Shown in pieces: positions 32,587-41,426 of a stretch of DNA of 52,533 bases. The notes below the pieces were generated by a model, which was given only the letters and a program-made list of their open reading frames with translations, ran no database searches and had not been told where the DNA came from. The stretch is from contig JAGCAJ010000002.1 in assembly GCA_017652765.1 (NCBI GenBank), forward strand, positions 1 through 52,533. The letters run 5' to 3'. A program made the position numbers and the translations under genes. Position 1 is the first letter of the stretch; each line of letters begins with the position of its first letter. The DNA is from Candidatus Saccharimonadota bacterium (GTDB lineage Bacteria > Patescibacteriota > Saccharimonadia > Saccharimonadales > Saccharimonadaceae).

Positions 32587-32592
32587 TATAAT
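32587..32592 (+). promoter_or_regulatory. -10 box of rmuC, leaderless geometry
   Basis: TGG-TATAAT, then tctctt, then ATG at 32599. Confidence 0.65.
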
Positions 32593-32598
32593 TCTCTT

Positions 32599-33762
32599 AT
32601 GGATATATTTTTGATTATTTTAGGTGTAATAAATATCGCCCTACTTATATTTTTAATTATTAAAAAACCAACTACCGCGGAGCCAACTCTTCCTCGTGAG
32701 CTATCCGAGCGTCTCATTCGGATTGAGTCCGAGCTAGACAAGCTCACCCCTAAGATTTCTAACGAATTCCGCGAGAATAGAAAAGAACTTTCCGACAATT
32801 TTCAAATCATCCAAAAAACCGTTGATACCAGAGTTAAAACTTTACAAGACGAAAACACTAAGAAACTCGAAGAAATGCGCGAAACTGTCGACGAAAAGCT
32901 AAAAGCTAGCGTAGAAAAACGCTTCAACGAAAGCTTCAAGAACATTTCTAATCAGCTCACCCAAGTCTATCAAGGCCTCGGCGAAATGAAAAACCTTGCC
33001 ACCGGCGTTGGCGACCTAAAAAAGGTCATGGAAGGAGTCAAAACTCGTGGCATCTACGGCGAAGTCCAGCTTGGCTCAATCATCTCTGATATTTTGAATA
33101 GCTCCCAATACGAAGAAAACATCGCCACCAAAAAGGGAAGTGCCGACCGCGTTGAGTTCGCTATCAAAATGCCCGGCAAAGACGAAGATTCTACTGTTTA
33201 TCTCCCTATCGACTCCAAATTCCCAGTAGAAAATTATTCTCGCCTTATCTCCGCCTATGATAATGGCAACAAAACCGACATAGAGAAATTCTCCAAAGCT
33301 CTCGCCACCGACGTCAAAGAACAAGCCAAAAAAATCAGCACCAAATACCTTGATCCTCCTGCCACTACCGATTTTGGCATGATGTTTGTACCTACCGAAT
33401 CTCTCTACGCAGAAATCTTGCGTATTCCTGGCCTTACCGACAAAATCCGCCAAGATTACCATGTCTCTATCGCCTCGCCATCCACTCTCCCCGTTGCATT
33501 AAACGGTCTTCTCATGGGCTTCAAATCCGTCGCTATTGAAAAGCGCTCCAGCGAGGTCTGGCAAGTTCTTGGCGCAGTTAAGAGCCAATTCGGCAAATTC
33601 GGCGACCTGCTTGACGCTACCCACAAGAAGCTCATGGAAAGCGCCAACAAAATCGAATCCGCTGCTACTACTTCCCGCCAAATCGAAAAAAAGCTAAAAA
33701 ACGTTGAAGCCCTCCCCGAAGCCGACTCCACTAAACTGATTGGCAAAATCGAAGTCGAATAA
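32599..33762 (+). CDS. rmuC: DNA recombination protein RmuC
   Basis: Membrane-tethered protein limiting rearrangements, with a predicted nuclease-like domain. 387 residues: N-terminal membrane helix (2-22), a coiled coil (about 35-150) and the RmuC core (GIYGEVQLGSIISDIL, VYLPIDSKFPVENYSRLISAYD, MMFVPTESLYAEIL, ALLNGLLMGF-type block). Leaderless promoter geometry. DNA-repair genes lie on both sides. Confidence 0.93.
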   Translation: MDIFLIILGVINIALLIFLIIKKPTTAEPTLPRELSERLIRIESELDKLTPKISNEFRENRKELSDNFQIIQKTVDTRVKTLQDENTKKLEEMRETVDEKLKASVEKRFNESFKNISNQLTQVYQGLGEMKNLATGVGDLKKVMEGVKTRGIYGEVQLGSIISDILNSSQYEENIATKKGSADRVEFAIKMPGKDEDSTVYLPIDSKFPVENYSRLISAYDNGNKTDIEKFSKALATDVKEQAKKISTKYLDPPATTDFGMMFVPTESLYAEILRIPGLTDKIRQDYHVSIASPSTLPVALNGLLMGFKSVAIEKRSSEVWQVLGAVKSQFGKFGDLLDATHKKLMESANKIESAATTSRQIEKKLKNVEALPEADSTKLIGKIEVE

Positions 33763-33767
33763 TATGT

Positions 33768-33773
33768 TATAAT
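33768..33773 (+). promoter_or_regulatory. -10 box of the DHH gene, leaderless geometry
   Basis: TGT-TATAAT, then tagtgt, then ATG at 33780. Confidence 0.65.
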
Positions 33774-33779
33774 TAGTGT

Positions 33780-34814
33780 ATGTACAAGTCATTCACTGAT
33801 TTTATTGCCGACAAAAAACACCTCTGTATCATCCAGGCCGAAAATCCTGACGGCGATTCTTTGGGTTCCGCACTCGCACTGGACTACTTGCTTGGAGAGC
33901 GCGATATTACTCTATATTGCCCAGTAGATATCCCTAAATACCTCCGTTATTTTGATGACTGGTCTCGCGTTACTTCCGAATTCGACTACGACGCCGATGG
34001 CTATATTATTGTTGATACTTGTGCCGAAGTCCTACTTTCTAAACTCTTAGACGATCCTAATATTAGTAACTGCCTCTTCCACGCTCCAGTTTTTGTTCTC
34101 GACCACCACGAAACCGAAGACGACTTATCCTTTGCGCATCAGGGATTGATTCAGACTCTCCCGGCCTGCTGTGATTTAATCTACAAAATCGCCATCGAGC
34201 AAGGATTATTATCCAAAGACTTCGACAAATTAAAAGATGAAGCTATCCGGGTTAGAGAATCCAAAGCCTGTGAATACCTCTATTACGGCATTGTTTCTGA
34301 TACCTTGGGTCTAGTTTCTCCCGCCGTTACCGCCGACACTTTTGAGATCGTCGCTGACCTCGTCCGTCACGGGTTATACGTTTCCGCCCTCGATGAGAAA
34401 CGCCGTGAATTTTCTAAAAAATCTCCACGTATCCTAGATTTTAAGGCTGACTTAATTAAGCGCGTCGAATATTACCTAGACGGTACACTTGCTACTGTCC
34501 ACATTCCTTGGGACGACATCCAGAATTATTCCGATGAATACAATCCTAACGTCCTCATTCTAGAGGAACTCCGCATGGTAGAAGGCGTAGAAATCGCCGT
34601 CGCCATTAAAACCTATCCAGACGGCAAAGTTACCGGCAAGCTCCGCTCTAACCGCTCGTATTGTGACAAAATCGCCGAATATTTTGGTGGTGGTGGTCAT
34701 CCTTATGCTGCCGGATTCCGTACTTATGATTTAAGCTACGAAGATACCGTCCACGAACTAATTACCGCCATTACCAAGGTCAAAGCCGAAGAGGAGTCAA
34801 AAGACAATGCTTAA
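33780..34814 (+). CDS. DHH/DHHA1 phosphoesterase, NrnA-like
   Basis: Degrades short oligoribonucleotides or pAp. 344 residues with the metal motifs NPDGDSLGSALAL, IIVDTC and the DHH triad in VLDHHETED, then DHHA1 with GGGGHPYAAGF near the end. Length fits NrnA-type enzymes. Its last 8 bases overlap cysS, as in a coupled pair. Which substrate it prefers cannot be told from sequence. Confidence 0.88.
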   Translation: MYKSFTDFIADKKHLCIIQAENPDGDSLGSALALDYLLGERDITLYCPVDIPKYLRYFDDWSRVTSEFDYDADGYIIVDTCAEVLLSKLLDDPNISNCLFHAPVFVLDHHETEDDLSFAHQGLIQTLPACCDLIYKIAIEQGLLSKDFDKLKDEAIRVRESKACEYLYYGIVSDTLGLVSPAVTADTFEIVADLVRHGLYVSALDEKRREFSKKSPRILDFKADLIKRVEYYLDGTLATVHIPWDDIQNYSDEYNPNVLILEELRMVEGVEIAVAIKTYPDGKVTGKLRSNRSYCDKIAEYFGGGGHPYAAGFRTYDLSYEDTVHELITAITKVKAEEESKDNA

Positions 34815-36153
34815 ACTCTATAACCAGCTCACCAAATCCGTAGAAGATTTTACGCCCCTAGACCCCAAAAACGTCAAGATTTATACCTGTGGCCCAACCG
34901 TCTATAGCTATGCCCATATTGGTAATTTTTCTTCCTATATTTATTGGGATTTATTAGTTAGAACACTCACGCTAAATGGCTACACCGTCAACCGCGTGCT
35001 GAACCTCACCGATGTTGGCCATCTCTCCTCCGATGCTGACGATGGCGAAGACAAACTAGAAAAAGGCGCCAAAAAAGAAGGGAAGACCGTCTGGCAAATC
35101 GCCGACAAATACATTGACGCTTTCCTAAAAGATTTCCACGCTTTAAACATGGTAGAGCCTACCAAAATCGCCCGTGCTACTGACTATATTGACGAAGACC
35201 TAGAACTAGTCCAGACTCTAATCGACAAAGGCTATACATATACCACGGGTGATGGTATATATTTTGACACTAGCAAATTCAAAGACTACGCTAATTTTGC
35301 TAGACTAGACCTAGAAAAACTAAAAGCCGGCGCCCGCGTCGAGTTTAACAAAGAAAAGAAAAATATTTCTGACTTTGCTATCTGGAAATTTGTCCGCCCC
35401 GGAGAAAATCACGCCATGCAATGGGATTTTGAGGGGCGTCCAGGTTATCCTGGCTGGCATCTAGAGTGCTCCACCATTATTCACGCCGAGCTCGGCGAGA
35501 CCATTGATATCCACACCGGCGGTATAGACCACATTCCCGTCCATCACACCAACGAAATCGCCCAGACTGAATGTGCCTACGGCAAAAAAATGGCCAATTT
35601 CTGGCTCCATTGTAATTTTATCACTATCGACGGAGAGAAAGTCTCTAAATCCCTTGGCAATATTTATACCATTGATGACTTAAGAGAACGTGGCTTCTCT
35701 CCGCTAGATTTTAAACTGTGGGTCTTGCAAGGTCACTACCGCGGAGATCGTAATTTTAGTTTTGACGACCTGGCTTCCGCCAAAAATCGTCGCCTAAGCT
35801 GGAGAAATCGCATCGCCTCCGCATACCAAATCACTACAAACTCTACTTTTAGTAGAGATACCGCCCTAGCGCTCGTTTCTAATAACCTCAACTCTTCCGA
35901 GCTACTTGCCTATATTGATAACAATACATTAGGCCTGGATGATTGGGAGTTTATCGACCAGCTCCTAGGGCTTGATTTAATCGCTACAACGCCAAAAGTC
36001 TCTAAAGAAATCTTAGACAAAATTAACGCTAGAGAATCTGCTAGAAAATCCAAAGATTTTGCTACTTCTGACCGCCTACGTGATGAGCTAGCAGGCAATA
36101 ACATTACCATCCTAGACACCGAGCACGGCCCGATTTGGCAATACTTATCCTAG
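34807..36153 (+). CDS. cysS: Cysteinyl-tRNA synthetase
   Basis: Charges tRNA-Cys. 448 residues: class I signature TCGPTVYSYAHIGNF (HIGH-like HIGN), zinc ligands retained (Cys in TCGPT, Cys in LECSTI, His and Glu in HHTNEIAQ), KVSKSLGN as the KMSKS loop, and the C-terminal DALR-type and anticodon regions. Start ATG overlaps the end of the DHH gene. It ends with TAG. Confidence 0.97.
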   Translation: MLKLYNQLTKSVEDFTPLDPKNVKIYTCGPTVYSYAHIGNFSSYIYWDLLVRTLTLNGYTVNRVLNLTDVGHLSSDADDGEDKLEKGAKKEGKTVWQIADKYIDAFLKDFHALNMVEPTKIARATDYIDEDLELVQTLIDKGYTYTTGDGIYFDTSKFKDYANFARLDLEKLKAGARVEFNKEKKNISDFAIWKFVRPGENHAMQWDFEGRPGYPGWHLECSTIIHAELGETIDIHTGGIDHIPVHHTNEIAQTECAYGKKMANFWLHCNFITIDGEKVSKSLGNIYTIDDLRERGFSPLDFKLWVLQGHYRGDRNFSFDDLASAKNRRLSWRNRIASAYQITTNSTFSRDTALALVSNNLNSSELLAYIDNNTLGLDDWEFIDQLLGLDLIATTPKVSKEILDKINARESARKSKDFATSDRLRDELAGNNITILDTEHGPIWQYLS

Positions 36154-36159
36154 TTCCGC

Positions 36160-36190
36160 TAAAAACGCCCCTTAGCGGGGCGGTTTTTAG
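36160..36190. terminator. Bidirectional terminator
   Basis: Stem around cgcccc ttagc ggggcg flanked by A5 and T5. Serves cysS and the converging transporter gene. Confidence 0.85.
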
Positions 36191-37275
36191 TTTTCTGATA
36201 ATGCTCTAATGCTCGGGTATTCGTCAATCAACACTTTAATGATACCCGCAATCGGAATAGAAATAATTGCTCCGATTAGCCCAAACGTATACATACCTAA
36301 CGTAATCGCAACTAGGATCAAAAGTGGAGGAAGCGACATCCTATTACCTTGTACTCTAGGCGCGATGATGTTGGCCTCAATTTGTGCAAAGATAAGATAT
36401 GCTACTAGAAACGCTATCGCTGCCCATGGGCTAGAAATAAATAGCACTAGCGTTACGGTAATATCCGTCATAACTTGACCAAACATTGGAATCATATAAA
36501 ACGCCAAGGATATCATAGCCATTGGTAATGCCAACCCAGAAGAAAATCCAAATATTAGTGACAAAATAAACACCGCTAGTCCTGTAAACGTAGCGTCTAC
36601 TACTGCGACCAGCAATTGTCCCGTTACATATCCGGAAATCACACCAGAAATCTTTTCTAGGATTCGTTTTGTTAGTCTAGAAGCTTTTTCGTTTTTGGCG
36701 TTAATTTTAGAAAGCATAGAATAGAATAGCGCCGGACCTTGCGTAATAAATAGAATCGTTAGAACTAATATCAAAACTGTCCCCATCAAGAAACTTGCAA
36801 TCGCACTTACGCTCGTGAACAATGTTTCTGGAATATGTCCAAATATAGAAGAGAAGGTATTTTTTGCAAACGTAGCAATTTGTACTCTAGCGTTCTCTAC
36901 GCCCAGCGACCTGCCAATTTCATCAATAAATCCACTTTTATCTAGGAAAGATTGCACTTGTTCTGGCGCTTGACCGATAAATTTAGAAGTCTCGGTAATT
37001 ACTACCGGCCCTACCGTCGCAATAATTAACCCTACTATTAGTACTAGCCCCGTTACAGTAATTCCGGCCGCTAGCCCTACGTGATTCTTGAGTCCTAGCA
37101 TTTTATTTACTCTGGACACTAGTGGACGAATCGCCGCTGCCACAAAAATCGAAGCACCTACAATGATTAATCCAGTTTTAGCTCTGACTACTAATAGCCC
37201 AATCAGAAGTAGCGCGAACACCACCAGCCAAAATCTGACAAACGTTTTTGTGTCAACCTCTATAGTTTTTGACAT
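36187..37275 (-). CDS. AI-2E family transporter (PerM-like)
   Basis: 362-residue integral membrane protein with seven or eight predicted helices and the long periplasmic or extracellular segment (about 70-150) typical of AI-2E/PerM permeases. Characteristic parts: IFVAAAIRPLVSRVNKMLGLK, YVTGQLLVAVVDATFTGLAVFIL and the C-terminal GNRMSLPPLLILVAITLGMYTFGLIGAIISIPIAG. SD ggagg is upstream. The transported solute is unknown; export of small molecules or Na+/H+ exchange are known roles in relatives. Confidence 0.88.
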   Translation of the reverse strand: MSKTIEVDTKTFVRFWLVVFALLLIGLLVVRAKTGLIIVGASIFVAAAIRPLVSRVNKMLGLKNHVGLAAGITVTGLVLIVGLIIATVGPVVITETSKFIGQAPEQVQSFLDKSGFIDEIGRSLGVENARVQIATFAKNTFSSIFGHIPETLFTSVSAIASFLMGTVLILVLTILFITQGPALFYSMLSKINAKNEKASRLTKRILEKISGVISGYVTGQLLVAVVDATFTGLAVFILSLIFGFSSGLALPMAMISLAFYMIPMFGQVMTDITVTLVLFISSPWAAIAFLVAYLIFAQIEANIIAPRVQGNRMSLPPLLILVAITLGMYTFGLIGAIISIPIAGIIKVLIDEYPSIRALSEN

Positions 37276-37295
37276 ATACCTCCTTTGTCTCTATT

Positions 37296-38306
37296 TTACC
37301 GCAATTTAAATGCTTTTTGAAGCTGTAAGAGCTTTTTGTCCGCTACGTCATTGGCATAGATTTCACCAGTTTCTAGTAGCTCATATACCATATCGTCTGG
37401 AATTGCCTCAAGCTCTGCCTGGAAATTTTCTAGAAAAACAGAAACCGAGCTTGCTACCTGTTTTTTCAAGTCGCCGTATTTGCTCTCGCCGTTCCATGTT
37501 GCAATCACGTCTTGTAGTGGCTTATCATTAATTAGCGCCTCTATCTGCAACAAATTAGAAATTCCCGGCTGATTAAACATATCGAACTTGATATTGGCAT
37601 AAGAATCTGTCGTTGCACCCATGATTTTTTTAGCGGCACGCTTTGGATCGTCCGACAGCATGATCTTGGAGTTTTCCGACACGGCAGATTTACTCATTTT
37701 TTTCTCAGGGTTGACCAAATCACGAATTCTCACTCCTTCTTCTTCACCCATGAATTTTACCTGGTCTGCTGTTTTTTCTGGAACGACAAATATATTGCCG
37801 TATTTATTATTTACACGCATCGCAAGATTACGTGTTAGTTCTATGTGCTGGAATTGATCCTCGCCTACTGGAATATAATTTGCTGAATATAATAGTATAT
37901 CCGATGCCATTAGCACTGGATAATCAAAAATCCCAGCATTTACACTTTCTTTACCCTGACTTTTGTCCTTGAACTGCGTCATACGTGACAGCTCACCCAT
38001 CGTCGCTACACAATTTAGAATCCAGTTCATTTCCGAATGTGCTGGCACATAAGACTGCCGATAAATATGCACGTTTTCGTCTATCTTCAATCCCGACGCA
38101 ATATAATATTTAATCGAATTAACTAGATTTTTCTGGAAATCGCCGTCCACTTCCGCAATAATACTATGAAGATCCGGCACAAAGATATTGATATTGTATT
38201 CTTTGCTATATTTATTAGCCAGCCTCACCATCGGAAGCATCGCACCTAGGAAATTGCCCAGCGTCGGCTCGCTATTTACTCTAATTCCAGTTAAAATCGT
38301 TTTCAT
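37296..38306 (-). CDS. trpS: Tryptophanyl-tRNA synthetase
   Basis: Charges tRNA-Trp, whose gene is at 48244. 336 residues: TGIRVNSEPTLGNFLGA (HIGH-like region), FDYPVLMASDILLY, GEDQFQHIELTRNLA and KKMSKSAVS. Leaderless promoter geometry on the reverse strand, divergent from tRNA-Ala(GGC). Confidence 0.96.
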   Translation of the reverse strand: MKTILTGIRVNSEPTLGNFLGAMLPMVRLANKYSKEYNINIFVPDLHSIIAEVDGDFQKNLVNSIKYYIASGLKIDENVHIYRQSYVPAHSEMNWILNCVATMGELSRMTQFKDKSQGKESVNAGIFDYPVLMASDILLYSANYIPVGEDQFQHIELTRNLAMRVNNKYGNIFVVPEKTADQVKFMGEEEGVRIRDLVNPEKKMSKSAVSENSKIMLSDDPKRAAKKIMGATTDSYANIKFDMFNQPGISNLLQIEALINDKPLQDVIATWNGESKYGDLKKQVASSVSVFLENFQAELEAIPDDMVYELLETGEIYANDVADKKLLQLQKAFKLR

Positions 38307-38312
38307 GCTTTT

Positions 38313-38318
38313 ATTTTA
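38313..38318 (-). promoter_or_regulatory. -10 box of trpS, leaderless geometry
   Basis: TGT-TAAAAT on the reverse strand, then aaaagc, then ATG at 38306. Confidence 0.6.
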
Positions 38319-38331
38319 ACACATTTTATGA

Positions 38332-38337
38332 TAAAAT
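38332..38337 (+). promoter_or_regulatory. -10 box of tRNA-Ala(GGC)
   Basis: TGA-TAAAAT, ending 11 nt before the tRNA. Confidence 0.6.
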
Positions 38338-38348
38338 ATACCTTAGTT

Positions 38349-38424
38349 GGGGCATTAGCTCATTTGGTAGAGCGCTTCCATGGCATGGAAGAGGTGAGGA
38401 GTTCGAATCTCCTATGCTCCACCA
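38349..38424 (+). tRNA. tRNA-Ala (anticodon GGC)
   Basis: Complete cloverleaf. Anticodon loop atggcat gives GGC. The acceptor stem pairs ggggcat with atgctcc, and CCA is encoded. Confidence 0.95.
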
Positions 38425-38440
38425 GGAAACCGCAAACAAA

Positions 38441-38467
38441 ATGAAGCCAAAGGCTTCATTTTTTTGA
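38441..38467 (+). terminator. Terminator of tRNA-Ala(GGC)
   Basis: Perfect stem aatgaagcc / ggcttcatt with loop aaa, followed by a T tract. Confidence 0.85.
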
Positions 38468-38480
38468 TGGTTTACTGGTC

Positions 38481-38516
38481 GAGCAGCCGGAGAGAGCGAA
38501 GCTTTCTCCGGTGCTC
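38481..38516 (+). other. Strong hairpin upstream of the HD gene
   Basis: gagca-ccggaga pairs with tctccgg-tgctc around one bulged G and an agcgaagct tip. No U tract. It lies between a terminator and the next -10 box (38526-38531). Its last bases (tgctccacc) repeat the tRNA-Ala 3' end. Confidence 0.5.
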
Positions 38517-38525
38517 CACCTGTGG

Positions 38526-38531
38526 TATAAT
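38526..38531 (+). promoter_or_regulatory. -10 box of the HD-domain gene
   Basis: TGG-TATAAT, about 42 nt before the ATG. The gene has SD aaaggagg. Confidence 0.6.
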
Positions 38532-38573
38532 TATATGGTTGCGGTGGGGGAAGTCCTTTAAAAGGAGGTTGTT

Positions 38574-39257
38574 ATGAGCGTGGTTGCAAATCAGCTAGTT
38601 TATGACGAATCAAAAATGTACACTAGACTAATGGCTCAGTTTCAGGCCCTAGGTCTAACACAAAGTGTCAAAGCTTTAGCATTTGCCCGGAAAAAACATG
38701 ACGGAGCAGTTCGCAAAATGACTAATCAGCCATATATTGTCCATCCACTTTTAATGGCATCAATTGCCATGGCGATGGGATTAACTGGCGACGATTTATT
38801 TTCCGTCATCATATTGCATGATGTTCCAGAAGATACCGATACAGCCATAGCCGATTTGCCGGTTAGTGACGAAGTCAAACGTGGTGTCGAAAAAATGACC
38901 TGCAAACCTTATGTTGGCGAAAACAAGCTACAATGCAAGACGCGTTATTTTCACGAATTATTGCAAGACAAAAACGCCATTATTTGCAAGGCGCTTGACC
39001 GTTTTGTTAATCTCTCCAGCATGGCTGGAAGTTTCGAGCCAAACAAGATTAAAAAGAACGTAATTGAAACAGACCAATTACTATTGCCAATCTTGAGAAT
39101 GGCCAAGGATATATATCCAGAAATCGCTCCAACATTATACCTACTTAGAGTTATGGTTAGATCAATCAACGAGACCCTCGCCAACGCTTATGGCGTAGAG
39201 CTTCACGGCGAGCAACTCTATGGCGGTAAAAACCATTACGAAAACGACTTCCAATAA
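38574..39257 (+). CDS. HD-domain protein resembling a small alarmone (ppGpp) hydrolase
   Basis: 227 residues. KALAFARKKHDGAVRKMTNQPYIVHPLLMASIA and IILHDVPEDTD match the HD hydrolase domain of RelA/SpoT and MESH1-like proteins, including the HP and HD-x-x-EDT motifs. A later Asp in KALDRFVNLSS completes the metal site. No synthetase, TGS or ACT domain is present. Strong SD. A single-domain hydrolase would lower (p)ppGpp, but activity is an inference. Confidence 0.75.
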   Translation: MSVVANQLVYDESKMYTRLMAQFQALGLTQSVKALAFARKKHDGAVRKMTNQPYIVHPLLMASIAMAMGLTGDDLFSVIILHDVPEDTDTAIADLPVSDEVKRGVEKMTCKPYVGENKLQCKTRYFHELLQDKNAIICKALDRFVNLSSMAGSFEPNKIKKNVIETDQLLLPILRMAKDIYPEIAPTLYLLRVMVRSINETLANAYGVELHGEQLYGGKNHYENDFQ

Positions 39258-39265
39258 CCAGCAAC

Positions 39266-39292
39266 CGGGCCCGCATTGCGGGTCCTATTTTA
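39266..39292 (+). terminator. Terminator of the HD-domain gene
   Basis: Stem gggcccgc / gcgggtcc with loop att, followed by tattttatt. Confidence 0.8.
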
Positions 39293-39329
39293 TTATGCTA
39301 AAATATAAAAAACTAATTGAGAGGAAACT

Positions 39330-39839
39330 ATGGCTGAACAGACCACAGAAAAATCAGACAAAAAATCTAACAAAGGCCTTATTATTGGCGGAATTATCGG
39401 TGCTGTCGTTGTAATCGCCGCTGTTATTGCACTTATCATTATTAATCCATTCAAAAAAGTTGATTTGACTGGCTCCTATGAACTTACTGGCATGGAAGTA
39501 GATGGCGAAGACCAGACCTCTACTCTTAGCCTTATGAAAGCTTTTGGTATTGAAGCTACACTCGAGATCGAGAACGATAAAGAAGGCAAGCTTAACATTT
39601 TTGGCGACGAAGCTAAATTCACTTATGATGGCAAGAAATTCCACTTCATTCCAGACGAATCCGACGAATACGATGATGACGGCGCTCCAACCGAAGCAGA
39701 TTACACCTTCAAAGATGATGTCCTAACCCTTACCTACACCACAAGCTCTGGCGTTCCAGAAGATGCCGAAACGCTCGTTCCAGCCGAATCCAAAACATCT
39801 ACCGAAAAACTCATCTTCACCAAAAAGAAAGAGAACTAA
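39330..39839 (+). CDS. Membrane-anchored hypothetical protein
   Basis: 169 residues: a charged cytoplasmic start, one membrane helix (about 16-40), then an extracellular beta-rich domain (LTGSYELTGMEVDGEDQTSTL, ADYTFKDDVLTLTYTT) like lipocalin-fold or DUF-type sensor domains. It ends with a Lys-rich tail. SD gagg, -10 TGC-TAAAAT at 39296. No family is recognised with certainty. Confidence 0.6.
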   Translation: MAEQTTEKSDKKSNKGLIIGGIIGAVVVIAAVIALIIINPFKKVDLTGSYELTGMEVDGEDQTSTLSLMKAFGIEATLEIENDKEGKLNIFGDEAKFTYDGKKFHFIPDESDEYDDDGAPTEADYTFKDDVLTLTYTTSSGVPEDAETLVPAESKTSTEKLIFTKKKEN

Positions 39840-39840
39840 A

Positions 39841-40737
39841 GTGATTATCACTGGCAAAAAATTCAGCAAACCTAGTTTGTCTCGTGTCAAAAACGGTGAC
39901 GTCATTTTGCCAGCCGAGGTCCAGCCGGAAGAACGTATCCGGCTGGACCTCTACCTCGTAGAAAATCATCCTGAATTTAACCGTTCTACGCTCCAGAATT
40001 TTATTAAATCTGGCTATGTTACAGTAGGCGGAGAAATCATTAAAAAACCAAACTACGAACTAATCAAAAATTCTATCCCAAAGATTGTTTTACAAGTTCC
40101 AGAAAAATCTCTTCCGGAAGATGTTAAACAATTTTTGATTTATGAAGACGACAACGTCCTAGTTATTAACAAGCCTGCTGGATTATTATCTATGGCCAAG
40201 GGTGAATTCACTACCGAACCCACACTAGAAGATTATGGATTATTAGTTCACCGCCTAGATCGTGATACTTCTGGTGTTGTCATCCTAGCCAAAAACGAAG
40301 CCACACAGTCTATGCTTCGCCGTCAGTTCCAAGACAGAAAAACTCACAAAACTTACTATGCTATCGTCGATGGCCACCCTAAGTTAGACGAAGCCCTAAT
40401 TAACTTACCTATCGCTAGAAATCTAAAACGCCCTACTACCTTCATGGTTGATCCCAAAGGCAAACCTTCCGAAACTTATTACAAAGTCATCAAAAAAAGC
40501 GACAAACACTCTCTTTTAGAATTGAAGCCCGTTTCTGGTCGTACTCACCAGCTCCGCGTTCATCTAAATTACATTGGTTGCCCTATCGTTGGTGACCGCG
40601 TTTACAACGAAAAATCCAAAGCCGACCGCCTCATGCTTCACGCCGGTAGCCTAGAAATTACTATTCCAGGTAGCCCAGAAAACATTAGAAAAACTTTCTC
40701 TGCGCCACTTCCAAAAGAATTCGAAAGCGTAATCTAA
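39841..40737 (+). CDS. RluA-family pseudouridine synthase
   Basis: Isomerises uridine in rRNA or tRNA. 298 residues from GTG 39841, one base after the previous stop (coupled start). It has an N-terminal S4-like domain (IRLDLYLVENHPEFNRSTLQNFIKSGYVTVGG), then the catalytic motif VHRLDRDTSGVVILAK with the essential Asp, and SGRTHQLRVHLNYIGCPIVGDRVY. Target position (RluA, C or D type) not assignable. It overlaps the next gene by one base. Confidence 0.92.
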   Translation: MIITGKKFSKPSLSRVKNGDVILPAEVQPEERIRLDLYLVENHPEFNRSTLQNFIKSGYVTVGGEIIKKPNYELIKNSIPKIVLQVPEKSLPEDVKQFLIYEDDNVLVINKPAGLLSMAKGEFTTEPTLEDYGLLVHRLDRDTSGVVILAKNEATQSMLRRQFQDRKTHKTYYAIVDGHPKLDEALINLPIARNLKRPTTFMVDPKGKPSETYYKVIKKSDKHSLLELKPVSGRTHQLRVHLNYIGCPIVGDRVYNEKSKADRLMLHAGSLEITIPGSPENIRKTFSAPLPKEFESVI

Positions 40738-41417
40738 TGTTTTTTGAAAACGATTCTGAAATAGAGAACATCGCCAGCTCTAGCGGGTTTTCTATTTTTG
40801 TCCTGCCGACCATTCCGGACGCTCTACCAAAAGTGGGTAACAAAAATCACCTCATTATAGAGCCGGACGGAAACAATATCACTATTGAACAAATCCGCGA
40901 AATTATCGACCAAACTAGAACTAAGCAAACCAAAGATTTTTATATCTTTGTTTATCACGCCGAAAAAATGAACGAAAAAGCCGAAAACGCTTTTCTAAAA
41001 CTCCTAGAAGAGCCCGCCGAGAACTACCATTTTGTTTTGTTTACGAATTCCGCTTCGGCGCTTCTTCCGACGATTTTGTCGCGCGGGGACTTATACATCA
41101 AACGTATTAAAGACCCCCTAAATCGCCCCGTAAATGCCTCAGAAACTACCAAATTATACGCCAAACGTATAATTTCTGCCAAAAATTCCGATTTACCAAT
41201 TATCATAAAAGACCTCTCAAACGAAAAAGATTTCAAAAAAGATGCCCGCTCTACCAGTCTTTCTGTCATAGAAACCGCCATCGAAATTCTCTACAAATCA
41301 TATTTTGCGACAAAGAACCCTGCTTTCTTGAAAAAGCTTCCAAAATTAATCACACTCTACGACAACCTTAAGCAAAATGGCCACATAAAGCTTCATCTAA
41401 TCGCCGATTTATGCTAA
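40737..41417 (+). CDS. DNA polymerase III delta-prime-like subunit
   Basis: 226 residues. DFYIFVYHAEKMNEKAENAFLKLLEEPAENYHFVLFTNSASALLPTILSRG is the AAA+ clamp-loader core with Walker B-like and SRC-like segments. There is no Walker A, as expected for delta-prime, which does not bind ATP. It is shorter than the E. coli protein. A partner DnaX is at 27427. Coupled to the pseudouridine synthase (TAATG). Confidence 0.8.
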   Translation: MFFENDSEIENIASSSGFSIFVLPTIPDALPKVGNKNHLIIEPDGNNITIEQIREIIDQTRTKQTKDFYIFVYHAEKMNEKAENAFLKLLEEPAENYHFVLFTNSASALLPTILSRGDLYIKRIKDPLNRPVNASETTKLYAKRIISAKNSDLPIIIKDLSNEKDFKKDARSTSLSVIETAIEILYKSYFATKNPAFLKKLPKLITLYDNLKQNGHIKLHLIADLC

Positions 41418-41420
41418 AAT
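41415..41420 (+). promoter_or_regulatory. -10 box of the TPR gene, leaderless geometry
   Basis: TGC-TAAAAT across the delta-prime stop, then aaactt, then ATG at 41427. Confidence 0.55.
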
Positions 41421-41426
41421 AAACTT

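Noticed and set aside
38481-38520. A tRNA-Ala remnant or integration site
   Set aside because: Only nine bases (tgctccacc) match the tRNA 3' end. No integrase or second att-like repeat is seen.
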